A stretch of 64,000 bases of DNA from contig MU839114.1 of assembly GCA_030685235.1 (NCBI GenBank), positions 248,001-312,000 on the forward strand, read 5' to 3'. The DNA is from Copromyces sp. CBS 386.78. Its lineage: Eukaryota > Ascomycota > Sordariomycetes > Sordariales > Sordariaceae. Every line of letters starts with the position of its first letter. Position 1 is the first letter of the stretch. Under the pieces are notes generated by a model. It saw only the letters and a program-made list of their open reading frames with translations, did no database searches and was not told the origin of the DNA. This document shows positions 44,322 through 56,315 of this stretch, piece after piece. Made by a program: the position numbers and the translations under genes.

Positions 44322-46097
44322 TCACCCATCCAACAAGCCAACCGTCCAGTGAACGATTCTCTCCACGCCGTGACCATTGATGGCACTGACAGGAATGGCT
44401 TCCACGTTCTCAACCCAAGCACCCGGAACGCCACTAGGATGGGGCTCATCCCCACGTGTGACAGCCGCACAGTAATCTCTGAGCTCCATAAAGTTGGCCT
44501 GAGTATCCTTCAAGTCTCCCTTGGTGGCTACCACGAACCACGGCTTCCCTGCGATGGACAAGCCTGCAGGTTCAGCAGCAGATGGCGCATAGTCGGCCAT
44601 GCCGTTTGCGGCAGGCCATCCACCTGACATGCCCCCATGGTCAATCCCGGCCTCGGGACTCCAGTCAATTCTCGCAGCGCGCTCCCGGTCGGCCTCCTCA
44701 TCCTCGCGCATTTGCGCGTACAGGCCCACCTCGTTCCACAGCGCCTTCAACGCTTTCACAGCATTGCCGGCACCCAGGTCGATGACGAAGGCGAGCACGC
44801 CAGCACGCTCGACGTGGCGCAAAAAGGCAATGCCGAGACCCTTGTCGAGATGGGCACCCTCGATCAGACCCGGGATATCAGCGACAGTGAACCTCGTCCG
44901 TTGCTCGACCTCGTCCGGCGCACCAGTGAGAGCATAGGGATCATCGACAGGAGCATCGCTGATTCGCTTGTAGCTCTTTACCGAGGGACGGCCTTTGTTG
45001 TTGTCGAGCACGACGGTGCCGATATTGGGCTGTAGCGTGGTGAAGGCCCAGTGGCCAACGCGGGCTCGGCTGTTGGTCAAGGCGCGAAGGAGGGTGCTCT
45101 TGCCGGCATTGGGCAGACCAACCAGACCAACGTCGGCAAGGAGCTTGAGTTCGAGCTCAATCTCTAGAGACATGGCCGGCTCTCCCTTTGTCGCAAACAT
45201 GGGCCTGGGTCTGTCCTTGTTTGCGAAATGGGGATTGCCCAGTCCACCGAGGCCACCTGCCGCGAGCAGGATGGGCCGTGGTGTAGGACGGTTCAGGTCC
45301 AAATATATGGGTGCCGTCGGTTGTTGAAACAGCCGGTCGCGACGGGGCAGTCGTGGCAGTTCGGCGCCGACTCTTCTGGCATCTGACGAGGAGATGCCGG
45401 GGTATAGCAGCCATCGGTCCAGGTCTGGGTTGATGGGCGGCTCCTCCTCTACTTTGGTGCCTTCTATCCCATCCTCCCCCTCCTCCTCCTCCTTTGGCGC
45501 CTCGACAGCAGGGGCGTTGCGAAAGTCCTTTTTCCTCTTGCGCTTGTACTTGGCTCTGTCGATGAGTTGCCTCTCGCCCTCGGGGTCGTCGCGGCTGATC
45601 TCGGTAACGACTGTTCCGACGGGTACGGTTATGATGACGTCCTCTCCGCGCTGTCCGCCCTGAGCGCTGCCCTGGCCATGCTTTCCTCGACCAGCGCGAA
45701 TATGCCTCCTTCGTGCCAGCTTGTGTAGCGAAGTCTCGCCGTGGACAGCTTGGATATAGACATTGCCGCCGTGGCCTCCATCACCTCCGTTTGCCGGGCC
45801 TTCGGGAATGAACAACTCTCTGAGGAAGGATATGCAGCCGTTGCCACCGGGCCCAGCGTAGACGTTCAACTTGGCCTTGTCGGCAAAGTATGGATTCGAG
45901 TAGTCATCGGGGGCAGGGTTGAGTCTGGATTTCGTCTCGCCGTCGTTCTCGGGGTGCAAAGTCGCTGTGGCGTCGGTGGTGCTGTAACGGAGGTTTCGGG
46001 CGAGGGCTAAGCTGGCACAGGGCACGCTGGTACGAAACAATGATGGGTATAAAAAGGGCATAAGCAGCCGGGAGCTATGAGTACAACGAGACGCCAT
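44322..46097 (-). CDS. mtg2: Mitochondrial Obg-family GTPase (MTG2 type)
   Basis: A single exon of 591 residues. The N-terminal 45 residues are basic and hydroxylated without acids, as in a mitochondrial presequence. The Obg fold starts at about 76: AKLNVYAGPGGNGCISF, then GPANGGDGGHGGNVYI with the Gly-rich type II helices and HGQGSAQGGQRGEDVIITVPVGT. The G domain has G1 GLPNAGKST (about 327-335), G3 DIPG (407-410), a G4 of the form TKGD and G5 SAIN. A charged insertion (about 180-225) separates the two halves of the Obg fold. MTG2 is needed for assembly of the mitochondrial large subunit (yeast knowledge). The upstream stretch is G/C-rich and holds no further in-frame ATG that I can support. 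Confidence 0.93.
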   Translation of the reverse strand: MASRCTHSSRLLMPFLYPSLFRTSVPCASLALARNLRYSTTDATATLHPENDGETKSRLNPAPDDYSNPYFADKAKLNVYAGPGGNGCISFLRELFIPEGPANGGDGGHGGNVYIQAVHGETSLHKLARRRHIRAGRGKHGQGSAQGGQRGEDVIITVPVGTVVTEISRDDPEGERQLIDRAKYKRKRKKDFRNAPAVEAPKEEEEGEDGIEGTKVEEEPPINPDLDRWLLYPGISSSDARRVGAELPRLPRRDRLFQQPTAPIYLDLNRPTPRPILLAAGGLGGLGNPHFANKDRPRPMFATKGEPAMSLEIELELKLLADVGLVGLPNAGKSTLLRALTNSRARVGHWAFTTLQPNIGTVVLDNNKGRPSVKSYKRISDAPVDDPYALTGAPDEVEQRTRFTVADIPGLIEGAHLDKGLGIAFLRHVERAGVLAFVIDLGAGNAVKALKALWNEVGLYAQMREDEEADRERAARIDWSPEAGIDHGGMSGGWPAANGMADYAPSAAEPAGLSIAGKPWFVVATKGDLKDTQANFMELRDYCAAVTRGDEPHPSGVPGAWVENVEAIPVSAINGHGVERIVHWTVGLLDG

Positions 46098-48298
46098 CTC
46101 GAGCAGGACATTGACCAGTCTTGGGTTTCAGTTGTTTGCCCCCCCCGGGCCGCCACTTTTTGGATCGCGACAGGCCTGTTAGCGCGCGCCGCGATAAGAT
46201 AAGAAACCGGGCATTAGGTTAACATTTCCAAAGACCCACTGCGGGGAGTGCGTGGCGGCGGGGGTGGATTGGGCTAAAAGTCTTGGCGAACCGGGGCCCC
46301 CTCCATTCTGAAGTTGATCGATCGACGCTCGGGCAGGCTCCCTGAAACTGGACCCAATGGCGGGGAAAGCTGGGAGATCCAAGGTGTTTCCCCCACCATT
46401 TCACAAGCACTCGTCCTCGTCTCCCACCCAACAACCGACTTCAATCATTTCTCTTCACATTCCGATCACCTTTTGTCTCTTTTCCCATTGTTTCCCTTTT
46501 CCGTCTCGGCCACCGACTCCACGGCTCTGACTCTGTCGCAAGTGCGCCGCACCATCACTCCCATTCTTCAATTTTGAAGAGAAGGCTCTCAAAAAGGGCT
46601 ATGCTGCCTATGCCGGCGGGCTGACATGCAGCTGTTGCTCGGCTCACTGTGTTGATACGAAATAATCTGACATTCGGCGGCGGCGGCACTGACAACTCAC
46701 ACTCACGGCATAGCATCAAGTCAATGCAGCCAGCACCGCACACAAGTGAGACGTTTCCGTCATGTCCACAGTCCAGTCCCGTCCCCAATTCCCCAGCCTC
46801 CCCATGATTCGGAGAAGATGGACGGATGACATGTCGATTCTCGTTGGTCCATGTCGTGCAGCCATGTACATTGGTACCTCAGGTATCCATAACTCGGGCT
46901 GGGAACCGAACCTCATCTCATGAAGAAGGGCGCGAAAGGGGGCAATGTCAACACTCAACAGAGACACTGAGGGACTTTGCATGCCAATCACATATTTTCT
47001 CTGACGCTCGTTACATGCTTTCTCACGCCTTTCGAGTCTCGGGTAGGACATTGTGTCTTGGCCTCTCTTCCGTTGCCCGTTGCCCGTCTCTGTTGTTGTT
47101 GATGTTGACATTTTGTTGCTATTTGACAGGGCAACCAGAACTATTGCACTCGTCTCAGGACTCTGTTCAACACTGCCTATCATATATTGTATCAAGCCGT
47201 TAGCCAACCGGTCGTGCTGTCCGTCACCCCACTGTCAGAGTTTCACGACGCTGATAACCTTTGCCATCGCCGCCAATCTGGGGGCATCTGGGGGATTGTC
47301 TGCTGCAAGAGTGCGTTGTCTTGCTGCTGCAGAGCGAATCATCCGCCACCACCTAAGCAGAAAAGGGTCGCAGTCTACTGTGTAGAAGGAGTGCAAACGA
47401 CCTCGCCTCCAGTCGGGAAAACTGGGTCCCGGAACGGCACCGCCGTCTCGGACTGGTCGACGAGACATTGGGCCGCTGCAAGCTGCAGACCACTGCTGCC
47501 AAAGGGGCCAAGCGGGCCCGCATTCGAGCCACGACAGAGATTCCCAAAAAGACCTGAGACTGGAGTGCATGGTGAGTGGCAGGTCATTCATTCTCTTGCT
47601 CAATCCGGCCGGACCGTTCTGCTGCTGCTGCTGCTGCTGCACGGAAGCTACCTGAAACCGACACTCACTCCCACTCACTCCACTCTTGACCACTTCCAAC
47701 GCCTGTCTTGCCTGGCCTGGCTCCTCTTTTCACCTCTCGCCCCTCGCAACTCCTGCTTCTCCTCCTCCTTCTCCCATTCATCAGTCGTGTCTTTCCTCAT
47801 CCTCGTTCGCCATCTCATCCTGCACACTGCGTGGTCGCGCTGGCTGTGGTGTTTCCCCCTCCGGTACCTTGTTGACTTACATACATACCCACTTACATCC
47901 TGCGGACCTGCCTGCTTGCTCACTTCTTCCCGCCTGTGCTGCTTGCCTGCGTCTGCTTCTCGTCGATTCCACTCGATCGACACCTTCAGGTCAGTGAATC
48001 TGCTGCCTTATCCCAAGACCGAGAGGTCCTGTCTTGTACTCCCTCACACCAGCTTCATAACATCCGCATCTTTCCCATCCTCCTCCTCCTCCTCACTCTG
48101 CCTCTTGCTCCATCTACTCTTAGCTGCTTTCTTCATCAAGCTTCTCTACCTCGCTGTTGGGCTGGTCCCGTCATGAGAAAGAGCGTGAACGTTGTAAACA
48201 TAGCAACACATACTCTGTGATAGAAGCAGCAAGGTCTCCCTTATACCCAACTCGGAACATCACTCCACTCATCGCCTCATATAACACAACACTAAACA
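46098..48298. other. Gene-free stretch of about 2.2 kb, long C/T-rich leader of the next gene
   Basis: The flanking genes diverge, so both promoters lie here. A CTG/GCT run (about 47620-47640) and pyrimidine-rich stretches fill 47600-48170. A long open frame (47187-48176) has no ATG at its start and is Ser/Leu/Cys-rich because of the C/T bias, so I read it as leader or promoter and not as a gene. Confidence 0.5.
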
Positions 48299-49084
48299 AT
48301 GTACTCGGTAGAAACCTTCCAACAGTCACAAAAGTCAACCGTCAGGATGGATCCCGATTGCGCCATTTGCCATGCTCCGGCCACCGTTGCCTGTGACTGT
48401 GAGGCTAAGGGCCTCGAGATGGCCGTCAAGCAGGCTGAGGCCCGTATGATGCAATCTATCTACAACGATATCCGGTAAGTTGACCCGTCCTTCATCTGCT
48501 TATCGCCAGGAGCCATGCTAACATAACCTTCTAGATCATGGGTGCGAGCTCATGCTCAAGACTACATCCTCGATCACTTCCGCCAGTTGACTGAGCGACG
48601 AAAGACGGCACATGCCACACACCTGGACGACATCACAGCTCACGCCTGGCAATACTACCAGGCACCACCTCACCCCAATGAACTCGCCAGCGCCCAAGCC
48701 AAGCTGAAGCGCGGCATCGACGAGGACTGGCAGGCTTCAGTACAACGGTACCCCGAGGTGCTCGAGTACTTCTACAGCCTAGTCGAGTTGACGCTTCCGG
48801 ATGACGGTGACGCATCTGTCAAGGACCCTCCTCTCAATGCTCTTAGCGGACCCAGGAGACTTAGCACAAGGACGGCACCCGGTGCTCCAGCAACCGTGGC
48901 CAGCGGCCGCAACCTGACCTACGACAGAGAGATCGCCCCCTTGCCTGCCATGCGACGAACGCCGCCTCCCATCGAGCCAGTCCGTGGAAGTGATAGGCGG
49001 ACACCAGGACCAAGGGAGCGCAGACAGTCTTACCGGTCACCACACCCTGGACCGCCGACCTATTATCCTCAGCAACCATACTAA
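48299..49084 (+). CDS. Small Cys-containing protein of unknown function, 241 aa
   Basis: Exons 48299..48474 and 48535..49084 are joined by a 60-bp GTAAGT..TAG intron; the joining codon is Arg. The N terminus has the motif DCAICHAPATVACDCEAKGLE, with cysteines spaced C-x2-C and C-x-C and one His, which could bind a metal. A helical charged middle (AEARMMQSIYNDIRSWVRAHAQDYILDHF) follows, then a conserved-looking block ending in a Pro/Arg-rich tail (PGPPTYYPQQPY). The pattern resembles uncharacterised proteins widespread in filamentous ascomycetes; I assign no function. A second in-frame ATG (16 codons on) sits just before the Cys motif and could be the real start. Confidence 0.75.
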
Positions 49085-49516
49085 ATCAGCCATCAACCTC
49101 GACGATTTAACAACAACACTACGTTCGCTTAAAACCGATTCTTCCCTTTGTCATCACCTACCTCGTGCTGTACGAAATTAAATCATACCCATGGCCTCGA
49201 CAAGGGGTCACGTCTCCACAGCATGATGACTTTTACATGGCATTCTTGCATATCACACGGCCGCGTTGTTGCATATCACTTTTTTGGATTTGGGAAAGCG
49301 GCGGCGGCGGCATTTGTCCTCCAAAAATATCCAGTACACGATTACACACACATCTTCTCTGGAACTCGGGACAGGACGGAAGGGCACGAAACGGAAGGGA
49401 AGGGAAGGGAACGGGATGAAAGAGCGGGTTTATGGGTGGGATGGGATGATCAATGGGCGGTTGACTCGGTGTTCAGGGAAATCGTAATCGTGTCTTAACT
49501 TGAATTATTTTTTCTT

Positions 49517-49518
<2 letters not shown>

Positions 49519-49560
<42 letters not shown>
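49519..49560. repeat. Poly-T run of about 42 bp
   Basis: A pure T homopolymer downstream of the Cys-containing protein gene. Its exact length may be an assembly estimate. Confidence 0.9.
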
Positions 49561-49563
<3 letters not shown>

Positions 49564-50323
49564 TCTTGGGAAGGACTGGCTGGGTTGGCAGGCCTGGGGT
49601 TTTATTTATGATTGGGATGATGATGATGGAATGGATACCTCACGAAAGAAAGCAACAATCAAATCAAAATGAACATCAAAAATGGGCGGCATGTTTGTGA
49701 AGGGGTATGATTTGATAATCTCACCTCATAGGATACATACATGTCATGGAGGAAACACTACTGTACCTCTTGAAGCCTCTCGATGATGGGAACCGAAAAA
49801 GCATAGTTCTCAGGCAGATGATATTCGAGAGGGCAATTGACCTCTCACTCCTCACTCAAGGATTCAGATCAGATCTTGTTACCAATTCTGCTATCTATCC
49901 TTCTCATGTTGTAATACCTATCATTTACGTACTGGAGGAAGTATGTCAAGATTCTAAGATCCAGATGAACATGGCGCCGTTGCCTAGACTTTTGCGTTCC
50001 TCCCACGAACTTGTCTCAGGAGCCTCACGCAGTATGACTGAGTGACGATGCTATTCTCGGCTGAGGTCGGTCGGTCGGTCACTCATGTGATGAGGTCGTG
50101 ATACATACCGACATCACTTGGAGATCTTGGCTATCGGAAACCCCTGAACGAAGACTTATCCCCCCGAAGCTTTTAGAACTATTTCCGACAATTTTCCAAA
50201 CACCTTACAAGAAAAAGAAGAAGAAGATGAATAGATCCCCAAGATTTACCACTCGCACCAAACTTCCCTCTCCAATGTTCGAAAAACCCAGAACAGCTGA
50301 AGCGGAATTGCCATCACCCAAGG

Positions 50324-50354
<31 letters not shown>

Positions 50355-50440
50355 CCATGGAAAAAAAGAAAACGAAAAAACCAAGGACCAAGGACCAAGC
50401 CACCCAGCCACCTGATAATCATCATCTTTTCTTGTGCACC

Positions 50441-50468
50441 TGTCCGTCCGTCCGTCCGTCCGTCCGTC
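50441..50468. repeat. CCGT tetranucleotide array
   Basis: Seven tandem copies of the tetranucleotide (CCGT/GTCC phase), directly followed by repeated CCAGT boxes (50485-50505). Confidence 0.9.
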
Positions 50469-50714
50469 TTTGCTTTCCTGCCGGTCCAGTCCAGTCCAGT
50501 CCAGTCCCGCCCTTCCTTCTGCCGGTCCAGTCCTGCTGCCGGCCTTATAAGTAAACCAACCACTTTACCTGTCCATCCCCCCGATCTCGGCTACCTACGT
50601 ACCTACGTACCTACCTAGGTACTTCGGCATGTTGTGCGTACGTGCAGGCCTGACGCAAACTTTTATGAAACAGCTTGCTTGTTGATAGATGCCCGATGAC
50701 GACATGTCCAATCC

Positions 50715-50715
50715 C

Positions 50716-50763
<48 letters not shown>
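50715..50763. repeat. CTGT tetranucleotide array
   Basis: About twelve uninterrupted copies of CTGT in a gene-free region. Confidence 0.92.
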
Positions 50764-50935
50764 GTCGTCTTCTTCACGGCTGTATGTATGTATGTATTCG
50801 TCCCGTCTAGGTACGTGTACATAGTGTACTTCCGTTTGCCAAACCCTTGTTCTGGGTTCTATTTGCCGGAATTTTTTTTAATTTCTGGCAGGGTTGCGGG
50901 TTTTGACTGGTTAGTGGTTACCTAGGTACTATTGG

Positions 50936-50978
50936 AGAGGAAAGGAAAAGGAAAAGGAAAAGGAAAAGGAAAAGGAAG
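50936..50978. repeat. GGAAAA hexanucleotide array
   Basis: About seven tandem copies of a purine-only unit (GGAAAA with slight variants). Purine-only arrays can form triplex DNA, but nothing shows that this one does. Confidence 0.88.
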
Positions 50979-52736
50979 GTGCAGCGTCCCGACGAACGAA
51001 TCGAAACGTGGGAGAGAGATAAGTACCTAGGACGGAAGACTGGGAAGCTAGGTACGGTAGGTAGGTAGGTAGGTAGGTATCATTGTACGTTTGTACAGCC
51101 ACAATGTACCAACTTCCCCCCCATGGGCAACCTACCTCTCTAGGTACATCCGGTATTAACACACAGAAAAATAAATCAAAAGAATTCCAGGACGGGGACA
51201 TACATACATCTAAAACCCACTCATCCCCCCCTCCGTGCAGCCGGATACACATCTAGCTAATACCAAGGACTCCCCGGACTCGTGTTTTTCTAGTAGCTCT
51301 GTTTCCCTTCCTTCTCTTTATTCTTTTCTGTCCTCTGCTATTTACTACTTGAGGTACTTATCGGGTACTCCCACCAGGGAATAAATAACCTACAATTTGC
51401 CATCGACCATTTGCCGGGGTACAAGTTAAAGCCAAAGTACCTAGTAGTGTATGTATTTGTAGGACGGGAGTCCGAAGATGAGACGTCAAGATAAAGGAAG
51501 GATCTAGCCGCCCGCCCCCCGGTGGATGTCTTCCATCCGTTCGTTGAGCGAATGAGAAAACGGGATTAACGATCCAGTGCCATGACGCCGGGAACTGGCG
51601 TTATTTCTTATCTGATCGGATGCTAGACTACACGTGGAGATGGCATGGGTTGAAGATACCTACCTGTAGGACGGAATCACACCGCTGCGGCGGTACATAC
51701 AAGGAGGACGTGCTTTGATGACCATGTACATCAATCAATCATATCATACCCATGGGCATTCATTGGCATTGGCAACGGCAGACAATCAGATAGATAGATG
51801 TTCGGCTGCGGTTTGTGTATCAGGTGCTTTCTGTGTCGGCAGGTAAATTATTGGTAAGTGCACTCTATCCCAGACACCGAGACACTCATCGTAGCTAGGT
51901 AGCTATCCTTTTCTCGTTGACAGCTGTCATTGCGGTGAGAAGTGAGGAAGGATGATGGTTGTTGATCCTTTCAGGTTAACGGAACCTGGCAGGCAAGCAG
52001 TCAGTGAAGCAAACACTCAATGGTAGGATGGATGTGGGAATATGGAAGATGGTGTATCAAGGTCCCTCGTGTTTTCTTACTATCTGTCGTGTCTGAACCT
52101 ATCTCAAGACTCGTCCTTTCACATTTTCCTATAGTTTCTGTCTTCCATTCCAATCTCTTCGCCGTTCCTTTGTTTCGGGGCCTACGATTCCTCAAACAGT
52201 TGGTTGTGGTCCTTCTCCTTTTCTTCTCGACTCCCCCCGTTATTCCATTGAAGACGACCGAACAACCATCATCAACTGCATGTCCATACCAAATACGTTG
52301 GGGAGAAGAATTCGCATGAGTTCAGCCATTAAAAGTTTTCTTTTTGCGGGTGAAGTGAGCATGTATTAAGGAACCATCCCAAATTTTGAATTCCCGAGAT
52401 TTCCCCCTTTTCTTTACCCAGATAAGCATGCTAACAACATTTGAGAGAAGAGAGGATAGTGATGATAACTAAAGATAACCACTAAGGCAAAAAAAAAAAA
52501 GGATAGATATCCCGGATATATATGTGAATGATAATGTGCCGAGATAGATGCGCACAACATCTGACACGGCCACAACGCAACGGACGGTGGTGGTAAGGAT
52601 GAAGAAGAGAGATGACAGGACCCAAATACCCGCTTAAACTGGCAACCTAAACCTCGTCGATGTCCTGGTCTCTCTCAAATCATGCTTTCCCGGAGATTCG
52701 AGAGTGAGATGATCTGTGACGTCGATGGCGTCGCTT

Positions 52737-54448
52737 CTATGCGGAAGCCTCGACGGCCTCAGTCTTCTCCTCAATGGAGGCGTTCTTGACGCCCTCAGTG
52801 ACCTCCTCGACGGCCTTGGTCTCGCCGTCGGCCTTCTTGGGGGTGGCAGAACCGGAAGTCTCGCCGGTCTCCTCGGCCTCGAGGCGCTCAATCTCCTTCT
52901 TGGCCTTCTCGATGTTCTGCAAAGTGAGACTGTCAGCAAAAACTAGATAAACGGGAACGAAACAACAAATAACATACCCTGCGAGTTTGCTCAGGCTGGT
53001 CAGCCTTCCACTGGTCAAGCTTGGCCTTGATCTTCTCAACGGCAGCAGGGATGTCGGCAGCGGCCATGGGGGGCTCGACACCGACGAAGCTGCAATCCTC
53101 CATGACGGAGGGAGGGAGGCTGAAGGTCTTGCTGGTGGCGGCAGGGGCGGCACCGGTGGGCTTCTTGCTCTTCTTGCCCTTCTTGACGGCAGGGAGGTAC
53201 TCGTCCTCACGCTCCTCCTTGCGGACGAGCTTCATGCCCTTGAGGCCAGAGTCGTCGACCTTGCGGAGAGCCTGGGCACCGAGGCCCTTGTCGGCAAGGA
53301 GGGGAGCCTTAACCTCGACCTCGTGGCTGGGGTCGAAGTACTTGAGGAGAGAGTTGGCACGGCGGATCTCCTCGAGGTAGGCGGGGTCAGAAGCCTCGGC
53401 GAGCATCTTCTGGGCACGCTCCATGCGGCGCTCCTTGGCGATGCGCTCACGCTCGGCCTGCTGTCTCTCGCGGGCCTTCTCGCGCTGCTCACGCTCCCAC
53501 TTGGCGAACTCCTTCTTGGCGCCGTAGTACTCATCCTTGAGCTTCTTGATGGCCTGGTACTTTTCAGACTGGAGCTGCTGGAGCTTGGTGCGCTCGTCAC
53601 GAAGGCTGGAGAGGTTCTTGTAGGCCTCATCCTGCTCGGCCTTGATGGCGTCAAGCTCAGCCTGAAGCTTGTTATACTTCTCGCTGAGGGCCTTGGCCTC
53701 AGGATCCTCCAGGCTGTCCTTGATCTCCTTGATCTTGGCCTTGAGAGTGTCGATCTGCTTCTGGGCATCGTCGAAACCAGCAAAGCTCTTGCGCTGCTTG
53801 CGAAGGTTGGAGATCTCGGCGAGGGCCTTCTTCTCATCGACGAGCTTCATCATGCCGCCGTTAACCTCCTTCTCCAGGCGCTCAATCTCGCGGTCGAGGT
53901 CCTCGGTTGACTTGAAGTTAACCTTGCTGCGGGCAGTCTTCTGCTCGGCGATGCGGCTGCGGAGCTGCTCATCGAGACGCTTGATCTGGTCGAGCTTGGA
54001 GGTGCGGGCATTCTTGCCACCAGCCTGCTGCTGACGGATCTCGTTGAGCTGGGAGATGAGCTCCTGACGCTTCTGCTGGGTGGGGCTGGGCTGGTCCTTG
54101 TTCTTGCTAGGAGCGGCGAGCTCAACCTTGGCCTTGATCTCGTTCTGTGTTGTCGACAGCAGGTGGTTAGTCCGGGTTTGTCACATGGCAATTGGAACAG
54201 TGAGTAGGAGGCGTCGTGGTGGGAATCTGTGGACGGAAGAGTGCATCGTGATCCATCGGCGTGCTGCGTGTTTCCGACTCGACGATGTCGGGTAGAAGCG
54301 GCCAGGGCAGGGGACTCACGTATTTCTTCAGGGACTCCTGATACTCCTTCTCGGCCTGATCGAGCTTCTCGTTGAAGGCATCCTGATCAGGCTTGACGGG
54401 CTTGGTGGTGGCCGCAGGGGCGGCAGCGGGGGGTTGCGACTCGGCCAT
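52737..54448 (-). CDS. bfr1: BFR1-like coiled-coil mRNP protein
   Basis: Exons 54320..54448, 52978..54144 and 52737..52916 encode 491 residues. Nearly the whole protein is predicted coiled coil: long Lys/Glu/Gln heptads such as DQAEKEYQESLKKY, EIRQQQAGGKNARTSKLDQIKRLDEQL and AKWEREQREKARERQQAERERIAKERR. The block NSLLKYFDPSHEVEV and the middle KKGKKSKKPTG are typical of fungal BFR1. BFR1 associates with polyribosome mRNPs at the ER and affects ploidy and brefeldin A resistance in yeast (family knowledge). The acidic C terminus (EEVTEGVKNASIEEKTEAVEASA) lies on a separate last exon. It is head-to-head with rpb5. Confidence 0.9.
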
Positions 54449-55431
54449 TGTGTGTGATGTGGTGGTTGCTGAAGGGAAGGGAAGGGAAGGAAGGAAAGAA
54501 GAGCGAAAGGAAGGGAATGGTAAGATAAAGAAGGGCCCGGGGACCGCTGAGCCAGCAGGCGTGGAGCTACCTTAGGTAACCTCTGCACGTCCGAAGACGG
54601 CTTTTCGGGTCCTGTAGGGTGTAGTTATAGGGAGTTGGTTGACTAAAAAGTGGAAAATGGAGTCCAGACTGGGGAGAACAATGGCTAGCACGGCTGCTGT
54701 CAATGGGTTCCGGCCGCAATTGAGAGGAACTGAACCTTTGAAAGCTCAATTCAGTCGCCAGTTCCCCAAACTTCAACTTTCCCAAAATTTCCCAAAATTT
54801 GTCCCGCTCCAGGCGTGTTCCAGATCCGCAGATCGCACCGTGGCCTTTCCCGACCGTGTCACCGTCTTGGCCTGTGCGCTATGGTGCGTTGGTTGCTTGG
54901 AGGATGATGATTGGTAGAATTGGCTCAATTCACTTGCCGAGCCATGTCCCTGGTTATGGATCACGGAGAGGTTGAATGTCCGTTATTCAGGTTCCTGTGA
55001 TGCACGTCCTAAGCACGCGACCAGCGAGGACTGCAGTCGCTTCTCTCTTTCCAGACTCGAATCTTGATTCAACAATCAGAAGCCGACCAAGGGAACGGAC
55101 ACATAATTTCAGCACAGACCATCTGCGCGCTTGTTGATGTCCGACAGGCGGGGGTCAAGGCAACCGTACTGTGGACCCTTTTCTTATCGGCCGGCGTGGA
55201 GCCCCAGTGGGCGTTCTGATCAATGCGCCCACGCCACTGGCCTTTACCGACACCCACCCTTCCCGCAATTTTTTGAGAGCCTTTGTCCTTCAGCCTCGTC
55301 CTCCAAGCTATCAATCCACCACAAAGCCATCCACCATCGCGAACCATCTCACCAGCGCAACCACCCACATCATCACCACTCCGCGACGACAAACCCACGA
55401 GTTTATTTGATTGCCAATACACACAGCCAAA
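54449..55431. promoter_or_regulatory. Divergent promoter between bfr1 and rpb5
   Basis: About 980 bp between outward-facing starts. Short AAGGG/GGAAGG repeats (54474-54520) lie near bfr1. I recognise no specific site. Confidence 0.5.
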
Positions 55432-56315
55432 ATGGAGGACGACAGCGGCCCCACTAGCGCCTCCAAGGAAGTCTCGCGCCTGTGGAGAGCCTGGAGGACT
55501 GTTCACGAGATGGTTCAGGACAGGGTACGCCATCCTTGTCGCGCTCGCTCGACGCGCCATCACCCACCATTCTGACATACATGTGTCGCGACTATAGGGT
55601 TACGAGTTGGCCGAAGACGAAGTCAAGATCTCGCTCGAGCGTTTCAGGGCTGAATACACGAACGAGGACGGAACACCAAAGTGAGTTCCTGCGTCACCCA
55701 TCACCATCGCCACCACGACTTTACGCGTCGCATCCGATCCCAACCACCATCAACTACAGTCACTAACATGACGACATCAAAAACAGCCGCGCCAAGCTCC
55801 AATTCTCCGCCCGTCCCTCGGAAGCCATGATCAAAAAGTTCACCGCCCCTCCCACGCCCTCCAACCCCAACCCCGCTCCCGAATGCGGCACCATCTGGGT
55901 CGAGTTCTGCACCGAGAAGGGCTCCATCGGCGTCTCGGTCATGAAGAAGTTCGTCACCCACTGCTCCGACAACAAGTTCAAAGCCGGCATCTTCATCACC
56001 GCCGTCCCCCTGTCCGCCCAGGCCCGCAAGGTCATGTCCGTCACCTCGCAGTACACCCAGGTCGAGTGCTTCCTCGAGGAGGACCTGCTGGTCAATATCA
56101 CCCACCACGAGCTCGTGCCCAAGCACGTTTTGCTGTCCAAGGAGGAGAAGGCCGCGCTCCTCAAGAGGTACAGACTCAAGGAGACGCAGCTGCCCAGAAT
56201 CTTGAGCAAGGATCCGATTGCCCGGTATTTGGGACTCAAGAGGGGTCAGGTCGTCAAGATCATCCGCGTGTCCGAGACGGCGGGTCGCTATGCTTCTTAC
56301 AGGCTTTGCGTATAA
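55432..56315 (+). CDS. rpb5: RNA polymerases I, II and III shared subunit RPABC1 (Rpb5)
   Basis: Exons 55432..55524, 55598..55680 and 55787..56315 encode 234 residues. The N-terminal jaw domain contains SRLWRAWRTVHEMVQDRGYELAEDE. The C-terminal domain is highly conserved: NITHHELVPKHVLLSKEEK, then QLPRILSKDPIARYLGLKRGQVVKIIRVSETAGRYASYR. This part is shared with archaeal subunit H. Rpb5 forms part of the lower jaw that grips downstream DNA in all three nuclear polymerases. It is slightly longer than the 215-residue yeast protein because of a Pro/Asn/Ser insertion (TAPPTPSNPNPAPE). Two introns fall in the N-terminal third. Confidence 0.96.

Larger units (their letters stand above)
49085..52736. 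other. Gene-free stretch of about 3.65 kb rich in microsatellites
   Basis: No coding frame is supported. The stretch holds poly-T runs (49519-49560 and 50327-50354), a CCGT array (50441-50468), a CTGT array (50715-50763), a GGAAAA array (50936-50978), a TAGG array (about 51058-51079) and many copies of the palindromic box TACCTAGGTA and variants (about 50588-51440). It is the densest simple-sequence region of the window. Confidence 0.6.

Noticed and set aside
47187..48176. A 329-codon open frame upstream of the Cys-containing protein gene
   Set aside because: Its first codon is not ATG, and its Ser/Leu/Cys composition follows from a pyrimidine-rich leader.
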